Below, in pieces: positions 25,044-36,417 of a DNA stretch of 64,000 nucleotides. The notes under the pieces were generated by a model that saw only the letters and a list, made by a program, of their open reading frames with translations, did not search any database and was not told the DNA's origin. Made by a program: the position numbers and the translations under genes. The DNA is from Sanguinoderma infundibulare. Taxonomy: Eukaryota; Basidiomycota; Agaricomycetes; Polyporales; Polyporaceae. How positions within the stretch are numbered: the first letter of the stretch is position 1; every line of letters starts with the position of its first letter. The stretch lies in assembly GCA_032821775.1 (NCBI GenBank), contig JAVLRN010000010.1:1364001-1428000 (forward strand). Direction: 5' to 3'.

Positions 25044-27499
25044 TCAGAACGACAGAATGCGGTACTTCCGTATGTGCGATTCCTACAACAAAAGGGTGTA
25101 AGCACCCCGCCGCGACGACGCCCCCGATCAACCGAAGCGAAAAAAAAAAACACCCACGCTCGACACCATAATCAACGCGTCCTCCGCCAACATCACCGCA
25201 GTGAAGTGGCCTTCTCCCTCGAGCCCCCCGCCTCCGCCCGTCGCTTCGGACGGCGCGAGCCTCCTCATCCGGTACGGCAGCGCCGTCCTCACCTCCTCCT
25301 TGAACACCCTCCTCACCGTCGACTCCCCCACGACGTTCTGTCCGCCGCCTTCCTGGCCGCCGCCTCCTCGGGCCCTGCGGAAGGCGAGCTGGTTGAAGTC
25401 GAACGTGAACACGACCTTCTTCGAGCCGTGCCGCAGCGCGAGCGCGAACGTCATGCCGTACACGTAGCACACCCACACCGACTCGTGCGTCGCCGGCGCG
25501 AGCAGCAGCCGCGACCCGTGCGGGCCCCAATCCGACCACTCGAACTCGCGGCGGGTCTCGCCCGGGGAGAGCGTGGCGAGGGCGGACAGGAACGTCGACG
25601 CGGGGACAAGCGAGAGCACGGCGAAACGCGTGTGGTCCTCGAGCACCCACAGGGTGATCACGAAGAGGCGGTCTTCCCGCGAGAGCGAGAACGGCACTCT
25701 GAGCGCGGGGCTGGGGCGCCAATACGGACCGGGGTCGGACCGGATGGACATGCCGATGAGGTTGAAGGTGTCGGCCAGGGGGTAGTAGCGGAACGTGCAG
25801 ACGTAGTCCAGCTCCGCGAACGGAGTGGGCTTGGATTCGGGCGGAGGAGTCGAGGAGAGGTCGACGACGACGAGGTGAGGATTATTCGGGCCCTGGATGA
25901 CATTGTCATCGTCGAGTTCGAGAGGGGGTTGGACGGCGATTAGGAGATGCTGCGAGGTCAGGAAGGCGAAGGAGGGTAAGTCGGGTCCTGCGATGTGCTG
26001 CTGGAGTGTTAGTGGAAACGGATAGACTGCGCTATGAATCAGAAATGAAATCAGGGAGGAAAGATGAAGCCGGGCGACATGTTCAAAACACAAGGAGCAA
26101 AGTCTCGTCACCAATCCGTTCATGGTTTAAAGCGGGAAGGGAGGGCTCACTGGAGAGTTTCGAATAGACAGATGGGGTCGGAGTGCTAGGAAGCGTGTCC
26201 CAAGCTCCTGTGCGCTCAAAGCTGAACAGGCCTGCGCCGGGCGGGTCCTGGGTCCGTCGTCGCGAATCAATGTACTCGAGCAGGACGCGCAATTCGCAAT
26301 TCGCCCGTCTTCGGAAGGCCGTTCCCCGGTGAACGTCAAAAGTAGCGCATACATGTAGGTTCTTTGCATGTCACCGCAGATCATTCATTGCGGATAGATG
26401 GCCCATTTTACCTATGCAGAAGCGAAACCGCATATAGGCGGTGACTTTCTCGGATATCAGCTCGCCCGACACATGCACGGACAGGCCACTCGCACGGCCG
26501 CGTCCAAGCATACGTTGTGCCAGAGACGAACGGTAAGAAAAAGACGTCGTAAGCCAGGGAAAACATCGGCACAGTTTCATCTCTTCCGTTCTTCGCGCAT
26601 GGACCGTACTCCAAGCAACGCCTGATTATGAGATAAGATCAGGGAACTCACCAGGCGAAGCGTGCCGGTCTTCCAGTCCCAAATCAAGAGCTCCGAGGCA
26701 TCCTCTTCCTGACTTGACAGGAGAATCCCAAGGTTGTTCTCCGACGTCTGGATCGCATACGAGTATCCGCCCGGCTTCGGCTTGTGCGTCAGTACGCCAC
26801 CTTTGGGTCCCGCGGGGTGCGGAGCCCCTGTCATGAGCGACCTCAAATGCACGCGGCACGTAAACTCGGGCCTATCAAAAACCTCGCGCATGAGCAAGAT
26901 TCATCCTTCGCGCAAACGCATGCAAATGCTTCGACGCACGCACCGGTTCCAAACATGCTCAATCAGCACCAACAAATCCTGCGCCGGGTCCATCCCAAAG
27001 TCCCGAATCTTGCAGCCCACGTCGGGGATGACCCACTCCGTGCCCTCGATGCCGCGGATCGCGCTCGGGATCTGCTTGAAGTGCAGCGTGCGGTCGCCCT
27101 CGGCCTGGGCGAGGATGTTGCCGTAGAGCTCCCAGACGCCGCCCTGGTGCATCGGGATCTCGTCCTTGGCCGTCCACGCGAGCCTGTTCCATGCGTCCTG
27201 GCGCGCGCGGAGGACGGCGAGGCGTTCGGATGGCGCGAGCGTGCTCGGGGGCCCGTCCTCCATGCCGGCGACGGCGAGCTCCGCTTTGTACTGCGCGTGC
27301 ACGTCTTCGTCAATCAGGGTGCGAAACATGGCGCAGACCTGGGCGAGCGAGAGAAGAGAGACGGCAAAGTCAATGAACAGCACCAGTGTGGTGGACTTTT
27401 GCTGAACTCAATCACCTGGCGTGCGCGCAGGAGGTCCCGGAAGTCGAGTGCGATCAGGATCGTCATGAGCAGCTCTGGAGGCAGAGATAAAAGTTGCAT
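25044..27499 (-). CDS. F-box protein of the large agaricomycete family
   Basis: Exon 1 (ATG 27499) encodes LLSLPPELLMTILIALDF, the F-box start, and ends RARQ. The next exon resumes VCAMFRTLIDEDVHAQYK, completing the F-box. Later exons hold GGVWELYGN, WVIPDVGCKIRDFGMDPAQD and LLIWDWKTGTLRL. A long exon (about 26000-25180) carries DLPSFAFLTSQHLLIAV and a YVYGMTFALALRHGSKK block. The last exon reads ESHIRKYRILSF with a stop at 25046-25044. This WDWKTG-containing architecture recurs in many agaricomycete F-box proteins, which have beta-propeller-like C-terminal parts. It probably acts as an SCF substrate receptor, target unknown. Exon edges near 26170-26560 are uncertain. Confidence 0.7.
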
Positions 27500-27919
27500 G
27501 GTGACAGTTGAGTCGGATGGGGGTTGCAGGCGAAGCTGAAGCCGCAGAGAAATTTTCCGAAGGTGGGGATCGCGAGATAGGCAGTGGTGTCTCCAGGACG
27601 AGACGGACGCGGGCGATTGCACGCTCGCCGCGGCTCGCGTAAGGAGCAAATCTGAGATCCCGCATACGATGTCATGGATCGAGACTGTGTTGCATGCGAC
27701 GACAGACGCAGCGCATACCACTTTGCTCCCGACTGCTCGCGTCCACGGCTTAGGTCTCTCTGAAACCGCATTTCTGTACTTTCTACCGTCTCTCTCTTTC
27801 TTGCATTCGGACCGACCGCCGAAGACCTCGACAATAACTTCCGAGACGCTCCGCTACGTCTCACGACCCCCAGAGCACTCGGCAGACCTTTGCAAAACCC
27901 ACGCTCACAATCCCTCATC
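27500..27919. other. Bidirectional promoter region, F-box gene / RCF1
   Basis: 420 bases between divergent starts (27499 minus, 27920 plus). No RNA gene or repeat seen. Likely holds both promoters. Confidence 0.5.
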
Positions 27920-28540
27920 ATGAGTACAGAGCCGTACCGCGAGCACGAAGTCCTCCTGGACGCGAACGGGAACCCGATCGAGACATGGGGAGGCAAGTTC
28001 GAGCGCAAGTTCAAGGAGAATCCTTTCGTCCCCGTCCGTACGTCACCACCTCCCTCTCACATGCCCCTCTTGCTCACTTACGTTCTAAACATCCACCGTT
28101 ACCACATGCGCATATATTCATGCATCACCACGCCACCAGTTGCGGGCCTCACGACCGCGTCGCTCGTTATCGCCGCCGCGAAGCTCCGTCGGCGAGACAG
28201 CGCCTCGCTTAATAACTGGCTCCGCGTCCGCGTCCTCATGCAGGGTCTCACCATCGTCGCCGTCGTCGGTGGTTCCTGGTGGTATGGCCAGATGAAGCAT
28301 CAGAAGGAGGCCGCTGCCCAGTTCGCCGCCGCGGAGCAAGACAAGCTCATCGAACGCGCTGCGTTCGAGAGGCGGCTTCGTGCGGCGGAGGAAACGGACC
28401 GTCTGGAGAAGCTTGAGGAGGAGGTGTTGGCGAAGCAAGCGGCAGCCCAGAGGAATGGGGGAAGCGGGAGATGGTACAACGGGTGGTGGGGTAGCGGGAA
28501 GGGCAAGGAGACGGGGACGGGGTCAGCAAAGTCGGCCTAA
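27920..28540 (+). CDS. RCF1: Respiratory supercomplex factor 1 (HIG1 domain)
   Basis: Two exons, 27920-28037 and 28140-28540, give 172 aa. The HIG1 domain spans about residues 25-95: KFKENPFVPV, then the first membrane helix LTTASLVIAAAKLRR, NNWLRVRVLMQGLTIVAVVG (second helix) and GSWWYG. A charged coiled-coil-like tail (AAAQFAAAEQDKLIERAAFE...) follows. Rcf1 sits in the mitochondrial inner membrane, binds complexes III and IV, and helps cytochrome c oxidase assembly. Length and domain order match the family. The terminal Gly/Ser/Lys-rich tail varies among fungi. Confidence 0.9.
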   Translation: MSTEPYREHEVLLDANGNPIETWGGKFERKFKENPFVPVRTSPPPSHMPLLLTYVLNIHRYHMRIYSCITTPPVAGLTTASLVIAAAKLRRRDSASLNNWLRVRVLMQGLTIVAVVGGSWWYGQMKHQKEAAAQFAAAEQDKLIERAAFERRLRAAEETDRLEKLEEEVLAKQAAAQRNGGSGRWYNGWWGSGKGKETGTGSAKSA

Positions 28541-28864
28541 GGGGTGAAGGGTTTTGGTTTCATGGCTGGATTGGTATGTAGCCATACAGTCTGCATAAAT
28601 GGCACACTCTCCACTCATTCTCCTTGTCTCCAACCCATACGCTGTAAACACAGAGCGCCGATAATCTCCTGCATCTCCATTTGCCCTCGACGTGCTCGCT
28701 TGCGCTTGCGATCTGCCATAACACAACTAATCAGTCCCGACGGTATGTATGGTACCCAAGACTCCAACTCACCTCTTTGCGCGTTCGCGGCCAAGGCGAG
28801 TTCGAACCATGCGCCTCGCTGAACCGCTCTACCCAAGAAGAACCATCCCGATCCTCACATCCAA
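28541..28864. other. Intergenic region between convergent RCF1 and URM1
   Basis: About 320 bases holding the two 3' UTRs. No other feature. Confidence 0.5.
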
Positions 28865-29272
28865 CTAGCCACCGTGTAATGTCGAGATGAAGACGATCTC
28901 GTCTTTGTCCTTCAGCTGATACTCGCCTTCTCCTTCCAGCTCCCAATCTGTGTCATTGATGAGGACAAGAACACCCGGCCGTCTGAACCCCAGACGTCAG
29001 AATCGCGCTCCCGCAATATTATTACGCCTAGGCACTCACACTGTACCGTTCTCTATGAAGAACTCCTCCCGTTCCTTCAGCAGGTTGTCCCGAAGCCAGA
29101 ACAGCAGGTACGTGACATCCACCGGTTTCGTTGACGGCTCCGATCCCTCCGGAGGTGGTGAGGCGGCAGAGGCGGGGACGTCGGCGGGGATGTCGACGCG
29201 ATGCGAGCGCTGATTGGAGAAGAGCAGCTCCAGACCGCCCCCGAACTCGATCTTCAACGAGATGGTGGCCAT
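28865..29272 (-). CDS. URM1: Ubiquitin-related modifier 1 (sulfur carrier for tRNA thiolation)
   Basis: Two exons, 29272-29040 and 28982-28865, give 116 aa. The start is [15 protein letters not shown], the centre [20 protein letters not shown], then [19 protein letters not shown] and the end [12 protein letters not shown]. The C-terminal Gly-Gly, thiocarboxylated by Uba4, is present and unblocked. Urm1 donates sulfur for 2-thiolation of wobble U34 in Lys, Glu and Gln tRNAs and can be conjugated to proteins. The insert after residue 25 ([17 protein letters not shown]) is a little longer than in yeast. Confidence 0.94.
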
Positions 29273-30287
29273 GATGGGATACAAACAGGCAGTCGAAGAG
29301 GCCGATGACGATGGCGGGCGAGCGCAAGGCACACAGAAGTCTCCTGGTTATCGGACCAGTGGCAGAGACCCGATTATGGGCGCTTCTGAAAATCGGGACG
29401 CAGATCTTTCGCGTTTAGCCGTCATTTAGTTGGAGATGCCGCGCCGATGTTCCAATATTCACAGACAAGCAGGGAAGTCGAAGTGGAACCCGGCAGACTG
29501 GCGATTTCACTGCAATCCGGGGCAAGTGAATTCCCTTGCGTACTTGCAGCGTCTGGGGCTGATTGCTCTGCATTTCCATACTAGTACTAACTCATCTGCT
29601 TGCACCGGCCTGGCTGCGTCGCGCGACAATGTTGCTCCCTGCTCCGGTGGAGGATCCAAAAGACAGCAGTTTCGCTCCCAATGGCTTCCATCGTCAACTG
29701 CTGCTCTCAATTTGTCAGCCGAATAGCAGCGCCAGGCGGGTGCCCGAAGCCTTCTCCGGCGTCATTGTGTCAACCGGCCTCCACGTCCAAACCTTGAAAC
29801 AGGTCACCCACCCATCCATTGCCAATTTCGACGCCCAGGCGGCTGGCGCATCGCGCCCTGTTTACGTCCCCCTCAGCGTACATGCACGTCATCCTTCCGC
29901 CGCATTCCCCCCGCGCTTGCCCATCTCACAAAACCTTGTTGTCTGCACGGATTGGCAGGCGGTGGGAGGATGACACACGCTCGAGGTTCGCCGGATACCA
30001 CTTCGGGGCCCACTCATTCGCCGCATGACGTGCAGGGAGGCGGAACCCTGCGGTTGCGCTTCCATATACTCGACTTGGCGTCGCTTCCTGTCTGGCCGTG
30101 CATGCCTGTCCTGTGGTTCACAAGCCGCTCGAGGAGGCCCGTTTCACGGCGTAAGGGATGCGTACGTGTCCGGTCCGAGTCACGAAACAGATAAATTGCC
30201 CAGGGACGAGACGCACACGACCCCTTGACTGCTAACGCTTCTCCCCCTTTGCCCGCCCCGTCGTACCATCATCAGCGGCCCCTGATC
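29273..30287. other. Intergenic region upstream of URM1 and HTP1
   Basis: About 1 kb between divergent genes. A plus-strand frame at about 29563-29973 is open but lacks any domain and fits no splice pattern; I do not call it. Confidence 0.45.
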
Positions 30288-31388
30288 ATGTTCCTGTGGA
30301 TTGCGCTCAGGCGCATCATTTACATCGCTACGTCCTCGACCAAGGAGTTCCTTTACGTCGCCAGCTTATACTTCTGGGACTTCATCCTCGTCGTCCTCAA
30401 CCTCATCACCCCCGACTACTCCCGCGGAAAGGTCATCGGCAGCGGCCGCCCCGGGTTCGCCGGACAGTGGCCCGAGTATGTCCCTCCCAAGGCCGGAGAC
30501 AGCAGGTCGTCCTGCCCAGGGCTGAATGCTCTCGCCAACCACGGTGCGCCACCTCTTTCGCTCTCCGCAGGCTTCTAGTCGATGTCCTGATGCAGACCGC
30601 CGTATGCGACAGGTATCCTTCCTCGTGACGGGAAGAACATCAAGTTCGCCGACTTGCCGGCGGCCATCCGGAAGACGTACAACATGTCGCACCCGTTCTC
30701 GATCCTCCTCCCCCGCCAGGCCGCGCAGCTCCTCAACCGCGACCCCGGCAGCGACTCGTTCGACCTTTCTGACCTGATCGTGCACAACATGATCGAGCAC
30801 GACGCCTCGTTCTGCCGTACGTCCCGCTGCCCCTCTTCTATCGAATCTTGAAAACGCACCGAGATACACGGGTTTGCAGGGAAGGACATCTATTACGACA
30901 TCACGCAGGCTAGCCCGGGTGAGAACGTCGTCAGCGACCTCCTCTCGCTCGAGACGGAGACGCTGGCTGCGTCGGATCTCTCGTACTTCCTTGGCAAGCG
31001 CCGCGTGCAGTGCCGGAAGGACAACCCGCAGTTCAGCCTCTCGCTCGGCCAGAAGTTCATCGGCAGCACCAAGTGCGTCTGCAGCCTTCATCCCATATAA
31101 CCATCACCATAACTTTACCTCTGACTTGATTCGTGTTCCCCCACGTACAGCGCCGCGTTCATCCTGAAGGTCTTCGGGGGCGTCGTGGCGGACCTGCACT
31201 CGTTCCTGGGCGAGGAGAGGCTGCCGAACGGATGGGAGCCGCGCACGCGCCACCGGATGGGGCTGACGATGACGGAGATCAACCTGAAGATCGCGCACGT
31301 CGAGCTCGGGGTGAAGGAGGAGGTCGACGGGACGATGAGCGCGCCGCGTGGGGCGCTCGTCCCCGTCAAGGTGTCGCAGGTGGAGTAG
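30288..31388 (+). CDS. Heme-thiolate peroxidase (chloroperoxidase/UPO-like), membrane-anchored type, copy 1
   Basis: Four exons (30288-30543, 30613-30816, 30880-31072, 31151-31388) give 296 aa. The hydrophobic N-terminus (FLYVASLYFWDFILVVLNLI) has no clear cleavage site and is better read as a membrane anchor than a signal peptide. The heme-ligand motif is SRSSCPGLNALANHG with Cys76; the residue before Cys is Ser rather than the Pro of classic PCP. The acid-base site is IEHDASFCR (E-H-D). Then come KFIGSTNAAF and a C-terminal GWEPRTRHRMGLTM. Family knowledge: these enzymes use H2O2 for peroxidation or oxygen transfer. Substrate unknown. A paralog lies at 47127, also followed by a tRNA-Lys gene. 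Confidence 0.87.
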
Positions 31389-31811
31389 GCGTGTGTGGGG
31401 GTTTACGTGCTCGCTCAGGTATGCATGCGAGCATGGCACCGAGGTCGTCGAGGGACGTGCAGTGTCCTGCTTGGTTCTAACGTTGCTGCGAAGGCTTGTT
31501 GTCCCGCCTATGCCTATGTACAGTGCTTTGTATACCGACCTAGATACTAACTGCGTAGCCTCTTGTATCCGCTCCAATGCAGCCCGCGATTTTATGACGA
31601 GACCGTGTTGGACGAAAGGCCGCTCCTCGGTTCGAGCCCACTGTGATGAGGGCTGCGTTCGAACGTTGCACAACACATCATTGAAGGCTGCCCAGTGACA
31701 TGACGACCCTGGTCCGAGTCTCAGATGAAAACAAAGTTTGAACTGTCAATGCGCAAAACCGATTGACTGTCCAGAACCTAGGTTAAAGTCTTGAAGTATG
31801 CTTGACGCATG
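31389..31811. other. Spacer between HTP1 and tRNA-Lys
   Basis: About 420 bases, HTP1 3' UTR and tRNA upstream region. No other feature recognised. Confidence 0.5.
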
Positions 31812-31906
31812 GCCCGCCTAGCTCAATCGGATAGAGCGTCAGACTCTTATCATTTCGGGCACAAGTGGGAATCTGAAGGCTGCGAGTTCGACCCTCGCGG
31901 TGGGCT
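31812..31906 (+). tRNA. tRNA-Lys(CTT), 21-nt intron
   Basis: Mature sequence as in the other copies; stems GCCCGCC/GGTGGGC, TCAGA/TCTGA and GCGAG/CTCGC pair, and the anticodon is CTT. The 21-nt intron after position 37 has its own sequence. A TTTTT run about 20 bases downstream fits a Pol III stop. Confidence 0.93.
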
Positions 31907-32280
31907 AGTATACGTTCTGCATATCATTTTTCAAGTCTCGCGGGACTTTTTTTTCAATGGTTGAGTGCGGCAGTTTCATGTATTTCATTTGTGTATCATG
32001 TGTGTATGCGATGGCTCTCAAATGAAACGTTGTCAAGTAAGTTCAAGGGTCAAAATTTTAAACAGCTCCAGGGCAGTCACGACCAAGTCACGACTCACAG
32101 CGGTTGAGGCTGTTCCAAAACGGCAGTGTAGACGCCGGACCGGCTTAGCGGACTCGATGATGACGACCACCTCCAGCCACTTCCCCCGGACCATCGTCAC
32201 CGCTCTCGTTGGACAACGCATCGTGTTGCTTTTGACAATGAAGACGGCTGTAGAAGACAAAGACATGAATGCGAGTTAGA
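31907..32280. other. Spacer with a faint trace of the SFM1 upstream sequence
   Basis: About 370 bases. Around 32127 the stretch TAGACGCCGGACCGG resembles TAGACGCCGGAGCGG in the tRNA-to-SFM1 spacer at about 48713. The match is short and could be chance. No gene called. Confidence 0.3.
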
Positions 32281-34048
32281 AGTTCGACTACAGCGAGCTG
32301 TGGAGGCCGAGAACGGATGTCTTTGAACCACTTATGGAGAGAGGTAGTGAGTGTGCTTTTCTTAACTGCTTTCATATACGTGATTTCAATTTAGGAGGCG
32401 AGAGATCGGAAAGTTAACGATAGGTGTACATAGGGTGCACTACAACCACGTCGAATCACCATGAAAGAGCTCAGAAGTCGTGTTTGCACAAAGGTCATGC
32501 TACCAAAAGTGTATTTTCCTTTCAGACCTGGCCGATCTGAGCACAAGGCTCGGAGATGAGAAGTCCAAAGAGCTCATTGCTTTACAGAACACATGCTTCG
32601 GCATGCTGGAGGCCAGAAGCGTCAACGAGCTTTTGATGACTGTATATGACGTCCTTGAAGGTGCGTGTCAAATCGAGCTCCAAAGTTAAAAAAGCACGAT
32701 TTCTCAGTTTACACTACAGCACACCGGTCGTTGATGTATGCGCAGAGCACGTTTAAACGCGATGGGGTGCTCTGCAGTCCAGTCTGGTTCAGCAAGATAT
32801 CGGCTGCTGCCGAGAATCGATGAGGAAAGCATGTTAATTGGGGAACCTGAGTCAGTCCCCTCTTCATTCGCCTTCATCGATCATGCCGACACTTTACAAG
32901 GCTTGTCGAAGATTGCCTTCCATCGTGCCTCCTTACTGATTACGATAAAGCGGTGCGGTTCAACTGCGAAGGCTCAAATCTCAAGGACTTCGTGCGACGT
33001 ACTGTATGCTCTGCTATCTTTGTCATTACGATGCTATCTGATCTTTGGATATAGGGAACACCAATGTGCATTGCTCGCAGTGTGTGTGCCGGTCAAGTCT
33101 TGATGAAGCCTTCTGGGCATGCCCATGCCAGAACTCTCAGACGAAGCCTTCTCGCTCTACGTCTCCATACACGGACACGATTGTTATAAACGATACAACG
33201 ACGAGGGCGGGACGTGTCATGTCGCAGATCCCCCAAATCCCTGAATGAATGTACTTCAGTAACCACCGTTCACCCACCGAGCGGACGACGTCGAGTCCAT
33301 CTACTGGAGCGTGGTATGGTCGCTTCTTCGCGTACATCCTGTCCACCCTCAAGGCGTTGACCTGGAGCCGGAGGCATCGCAGGCACTGATCCAAGTGTGG
33401 GATCGCCTACTCATGCACGAGATTCCAAACCATTCCGATGCTTTCGAATGCATGGATTCGCGCCAAGCTATCCTCAAGAAGACACCTCAACAATGGCGAG
33501 GGTTGTTCCTTGATGAAATGAAGGATGTAGGCGACCTGCTGGACGACATATCTGGGCACGTCAACGCGGAGTATGCGCTCTGGGGCGAAGGGCTCCTGAA
33601 CGACCATCTCCACGAGGCTGTCCAGCGTCTCATCCTCCAGTATCTCGTCGATCACGAGGAGGACATCGCTCTGAATCCCGACCACCTCCGTCTCATAGGC
33701 CAGCTGAGGCTAAAGCCCACTCTCCCCTTGCTTTCTGAAGAGCTTTCTGCCGACTTTGGGGGCATGGGGTCGGGCGCTGGAGCCAACGACTCAACCCAAA
33801 CGCTGGCGAACACGGACGCTGGTGGTCCGACGGAGCGCAAGCCCCAGTCCACGGGCCGAACCGCTACGCAGTCCGCCTCTCGTGCAAGTTCGTCCACATC
33901 CCTGGTGCGTGCGGGTTCTGCCTCCAGTGCGATCGTTGACGGGCCGACGCGGAAGGGCACTGGCCAGTATGCACCCAGCCGCACACGTCTACAGCGGTTC
34001 ACGTTTGGCCGGGCGCCGCTGTCTGGCATCGAAGATGAACGGAGATGA
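32281..34048 (+). pseudogene. FunK1-like fungal protein kinase, probably decayed in its catalytic loop
   Basis: Exon-like pieces follow FunK1 order: FDYSELWRPRTDVFEPLM; SVNELLMTVYDVLE; AHRSLMYAQSTFKRDGVL; CLLTDYDKAVRF, a D-x-D/DFG-like site; RTGTPMCIARSV; MPELSDEAFSLYV; ADDVESIYWSVVWSLLRVHP. A long intact exon (about 33290-34048) then holds WRGLFLDEMKDVGDLLDDIS and HEAVQRLILQYLVDHEEDI. Where HRD should follow DGVL the DNA reads CSPVWFSKI, and the next piece (PRIDEESMLIGEPESV) is in another frame with no splice site to join them. So the catalytic loop looks broken. The intact C-terminal exon suggests recent decay or a shorter surviving product. The family call is from motif order only. Confidence 0.5.
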
Positions 34049-34639
34049 CGGGAACGATTGCTTATGGTTCTACTTAGGTTAGTGGAGTTTCAGGAAGACA
34101 TCGAAGGGAAGACGGACTCAAGGCCATGGTTCATCACGACGGGTAAGTGCATCATCTGCGATTTCGTTGACTATATATCCCATCCGCCGAGCGCGGGTTT
34201 CCCTAGTACTGATGTGTCCATCAAGTCATTTACAGCATTTGTGCATTCTATTTGCATGTAGGTCTATCGTTGTATTACGATACGTGTTTTTGGGTTGCCA
34301 GGGTTAGAGTGTCAACGCAGTGCGTCGGAAGGGAAGTTGTGCCAAGACGGCATGTCAAAGTAGGTTTTCAATTTCATCTTCACTAACCCTCTTACGTGAA
34401 CGTCCACGTGTCGGCGTCGACGGTAGTAGACTAATGATAGACTCATGAAGATTCTAGGCGAACCATGACCGTGGCACCGGCGTCCAAGGATCCTGTTTTA
34501 TACCCTACTGCCACCGTCATCACCGACCTGGCCTTCCGCACTAAGTTCCTTACATCTAGTCCTTGTGTAGTAAAGGTAAGTACAGTCTCATAATTTTAGA
34601 CCAGGGAGTTGACCGTATTATGCCGTGGCCATACGTTAG
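34049..34639. other. Intergenic region
   Basis: About 590 bases between the FunK1-like relic and the F-box gene. No gene or repeat recognised. Confidence 0.5.
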
Positions 34640-35985
34640 ATGCATGCTCCCATCCCTCCGGAAATCGTCGACCATATTATCGCCTTCGTCGGCGACAAAC
34701 GTACATTATGCACCTGTGCACTTGTATGTCGCGACTGGCTACCCGCCAGCAGACATCACTTCTTCCAAGACCTGGTCATCCACCGCCTCAACGTGTACAA
34801 CCGCCTTGTGGCTCAGATCCGACGCTCCGACGCGATGAAGGAGTGGCTCCTCTCCGTGTTGTCCCTCGAGCTTGACCTGGACATCCCTCGCGACCTCCGG
34901 GACCAAGGCTGCTCCTTTTTCCAGGACTTCGCCGGTTTCCTACCAAACTTGCGCCGGTTGACCATCCGTTTTATCACCTGGGTCCATCCTTCGCCGCACC
35001 CCTGTTCATTTACGGCCCTATCACTGTTCACGTCCGTCCGCGAGCTGGCGCTCGATATAGTCTCCCTCGACTCGTTTGACGACCTCCGCGCTGCACTGGC
35101 ATCTCTACCCGCTCTGGAAGCCCTCATGGTGAAAAATGTTCATTGGCGTAGGACTTCCGAAGAACGACCAATGTCCCTCCCCCAAGGCCAGGAACGGCCC
35201 ATGCTACGCACGCTCAGGGTAGCTCTGGACGTCGCCAGTGACTCCATGTCCTCGCTCCTCCAATGGCTCGCCCAGACCCCCTCCAGACAATCCATACGCA
35301 CCTTCGAGATCTTCCTCAGCTCTCGCCCCCTCAGACCCGCGCACACCGACTTTCTGCGGTCCATCTCACCCTCTGTCACGACCCTGCGCCTGGACGGCCG
35401 TGGTGAGCGATCTGCCGAGTCCATCACACATACCGACCCTGACCGCTCGCACGCTTGCCAGATGACATCCCCGTCTCCCTCTTCGGAAGCCTGCAAGAGC
35501 TCAGGGTCAGCATGCTCGCCGGGATCTGGTCCGACGCTCTCCCTGCGCTCGAGCGGGTTGCCTCTCGGGGCCTCCGCCTCCTCCGCTTCGAACGCGTGTC
35601 CACGCGCGTGGTCCCGCCGGAGCGCGACAGTTCTGGCTCCGAATCTTCTCATCTGGCGCGCGCCGCCCACCTCGGCGCGCACCCGAGAGACGCGTCCAAG
35701 TGGAACGAGGACTGCGGGCTAGCGCGGCTCGACACCCTCCTCCAGAGCGCCGTTTTTAATGCGCTTGAGGTGGTCGAGTTCTCCTTGTCCCACACGGCTC
35801 ACTGGGAGCCAAACGAACGAGTTGCGTTGTGGTTGATTTCAGGCCAATTTCAGTTGGGTGTCCGCCAGGCCCTCCCGAAGCTGTCCGCCCGGGGTGTCGA
35901 GATCGTGGTAGATCCCGCCGATCAGTGTGTTCACCTTCCGATTATTTGTCCAAGGGTGGCCTTGCCTGATTTTCACCTAAATTAG
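34640..35985 (+). CDS. F-box protein, copy 2 (paralog of the gene at 7222)
   Basis: Exons 34640-35402 and 35462-35985. The F-box reads IPPEIVDHIIAFVGDKRTL...LVCRDWLPASRHHFF. It aligns through the first 100 residues with the copy at 7222, e.g. LVCR(N/D)WLP(V/A)SRH and MK(H/E)WL. The intron (GTGAGC...CCAG, 59 nt) interrupts the same place, after the LDGRG / LDRKG block. After the intron: DDIPVSLFGSLQELRVSML. Leucine-rich substrate region, SCF adaptor role inferred. The C-terminal residues after VVDP differ from copy 1, so an alternative last intron is possible. Confidence 0.75.
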
Positions 35986-36417
35986 CTTTCCCAGAAGGTG
36001 CTGAGGTATCGGGATGCTGGAAGCCTCAGGCCATAGGCCTGAAAAAAAAAAACCCAGCTCACGCTGGTTCCCGAAGGACAGTATGATCACAAGTGCTCGT
36101 TAGGCAAAATCGAGAACGAAAAACCAAGATACATCACTAGTGTCACCATCACTTTACATTGTCGAAACAGCACGCAGAGAGTGGATGGGTAATCCAGCTA
36201 TGTGTATATGTGCACGAGAGCGGAGTAGTAGAGCGTAAGAGACTGCTGGACAAGAGACAGGCGGAACAACAAAAAGACCAAAGAGACGTTCGGAACACAT
36301 TGGCAAGGTATATACAACACAAACCATCCAAACCTTTCGAGGCAAGTAGTAAGCGTCCACGACATTCCAGATTCCAGATTGTCACATTCCGACCATAGCT
36401 GTGAGTGTGTCCGCGCA
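35986..36417. other. Intergenic region between convergent genes
   Basis: About 430 bases including an A-run at about 36041-36051. No gene recognised. Confidence 0.5.

Noticed and set aside
29563..29973. 136-codon plus-strand frame
   Set aside because: Unstructured composition, no domain, located in the HTP1 upstream region.
23631..31910. Possible CRISPR-like or tandem repeat array from repeated similar 95-bp units
   Set aside because: The units are tRNA-Lys genes on both strands with kilobase spacing; this is a eukaryotic genome.
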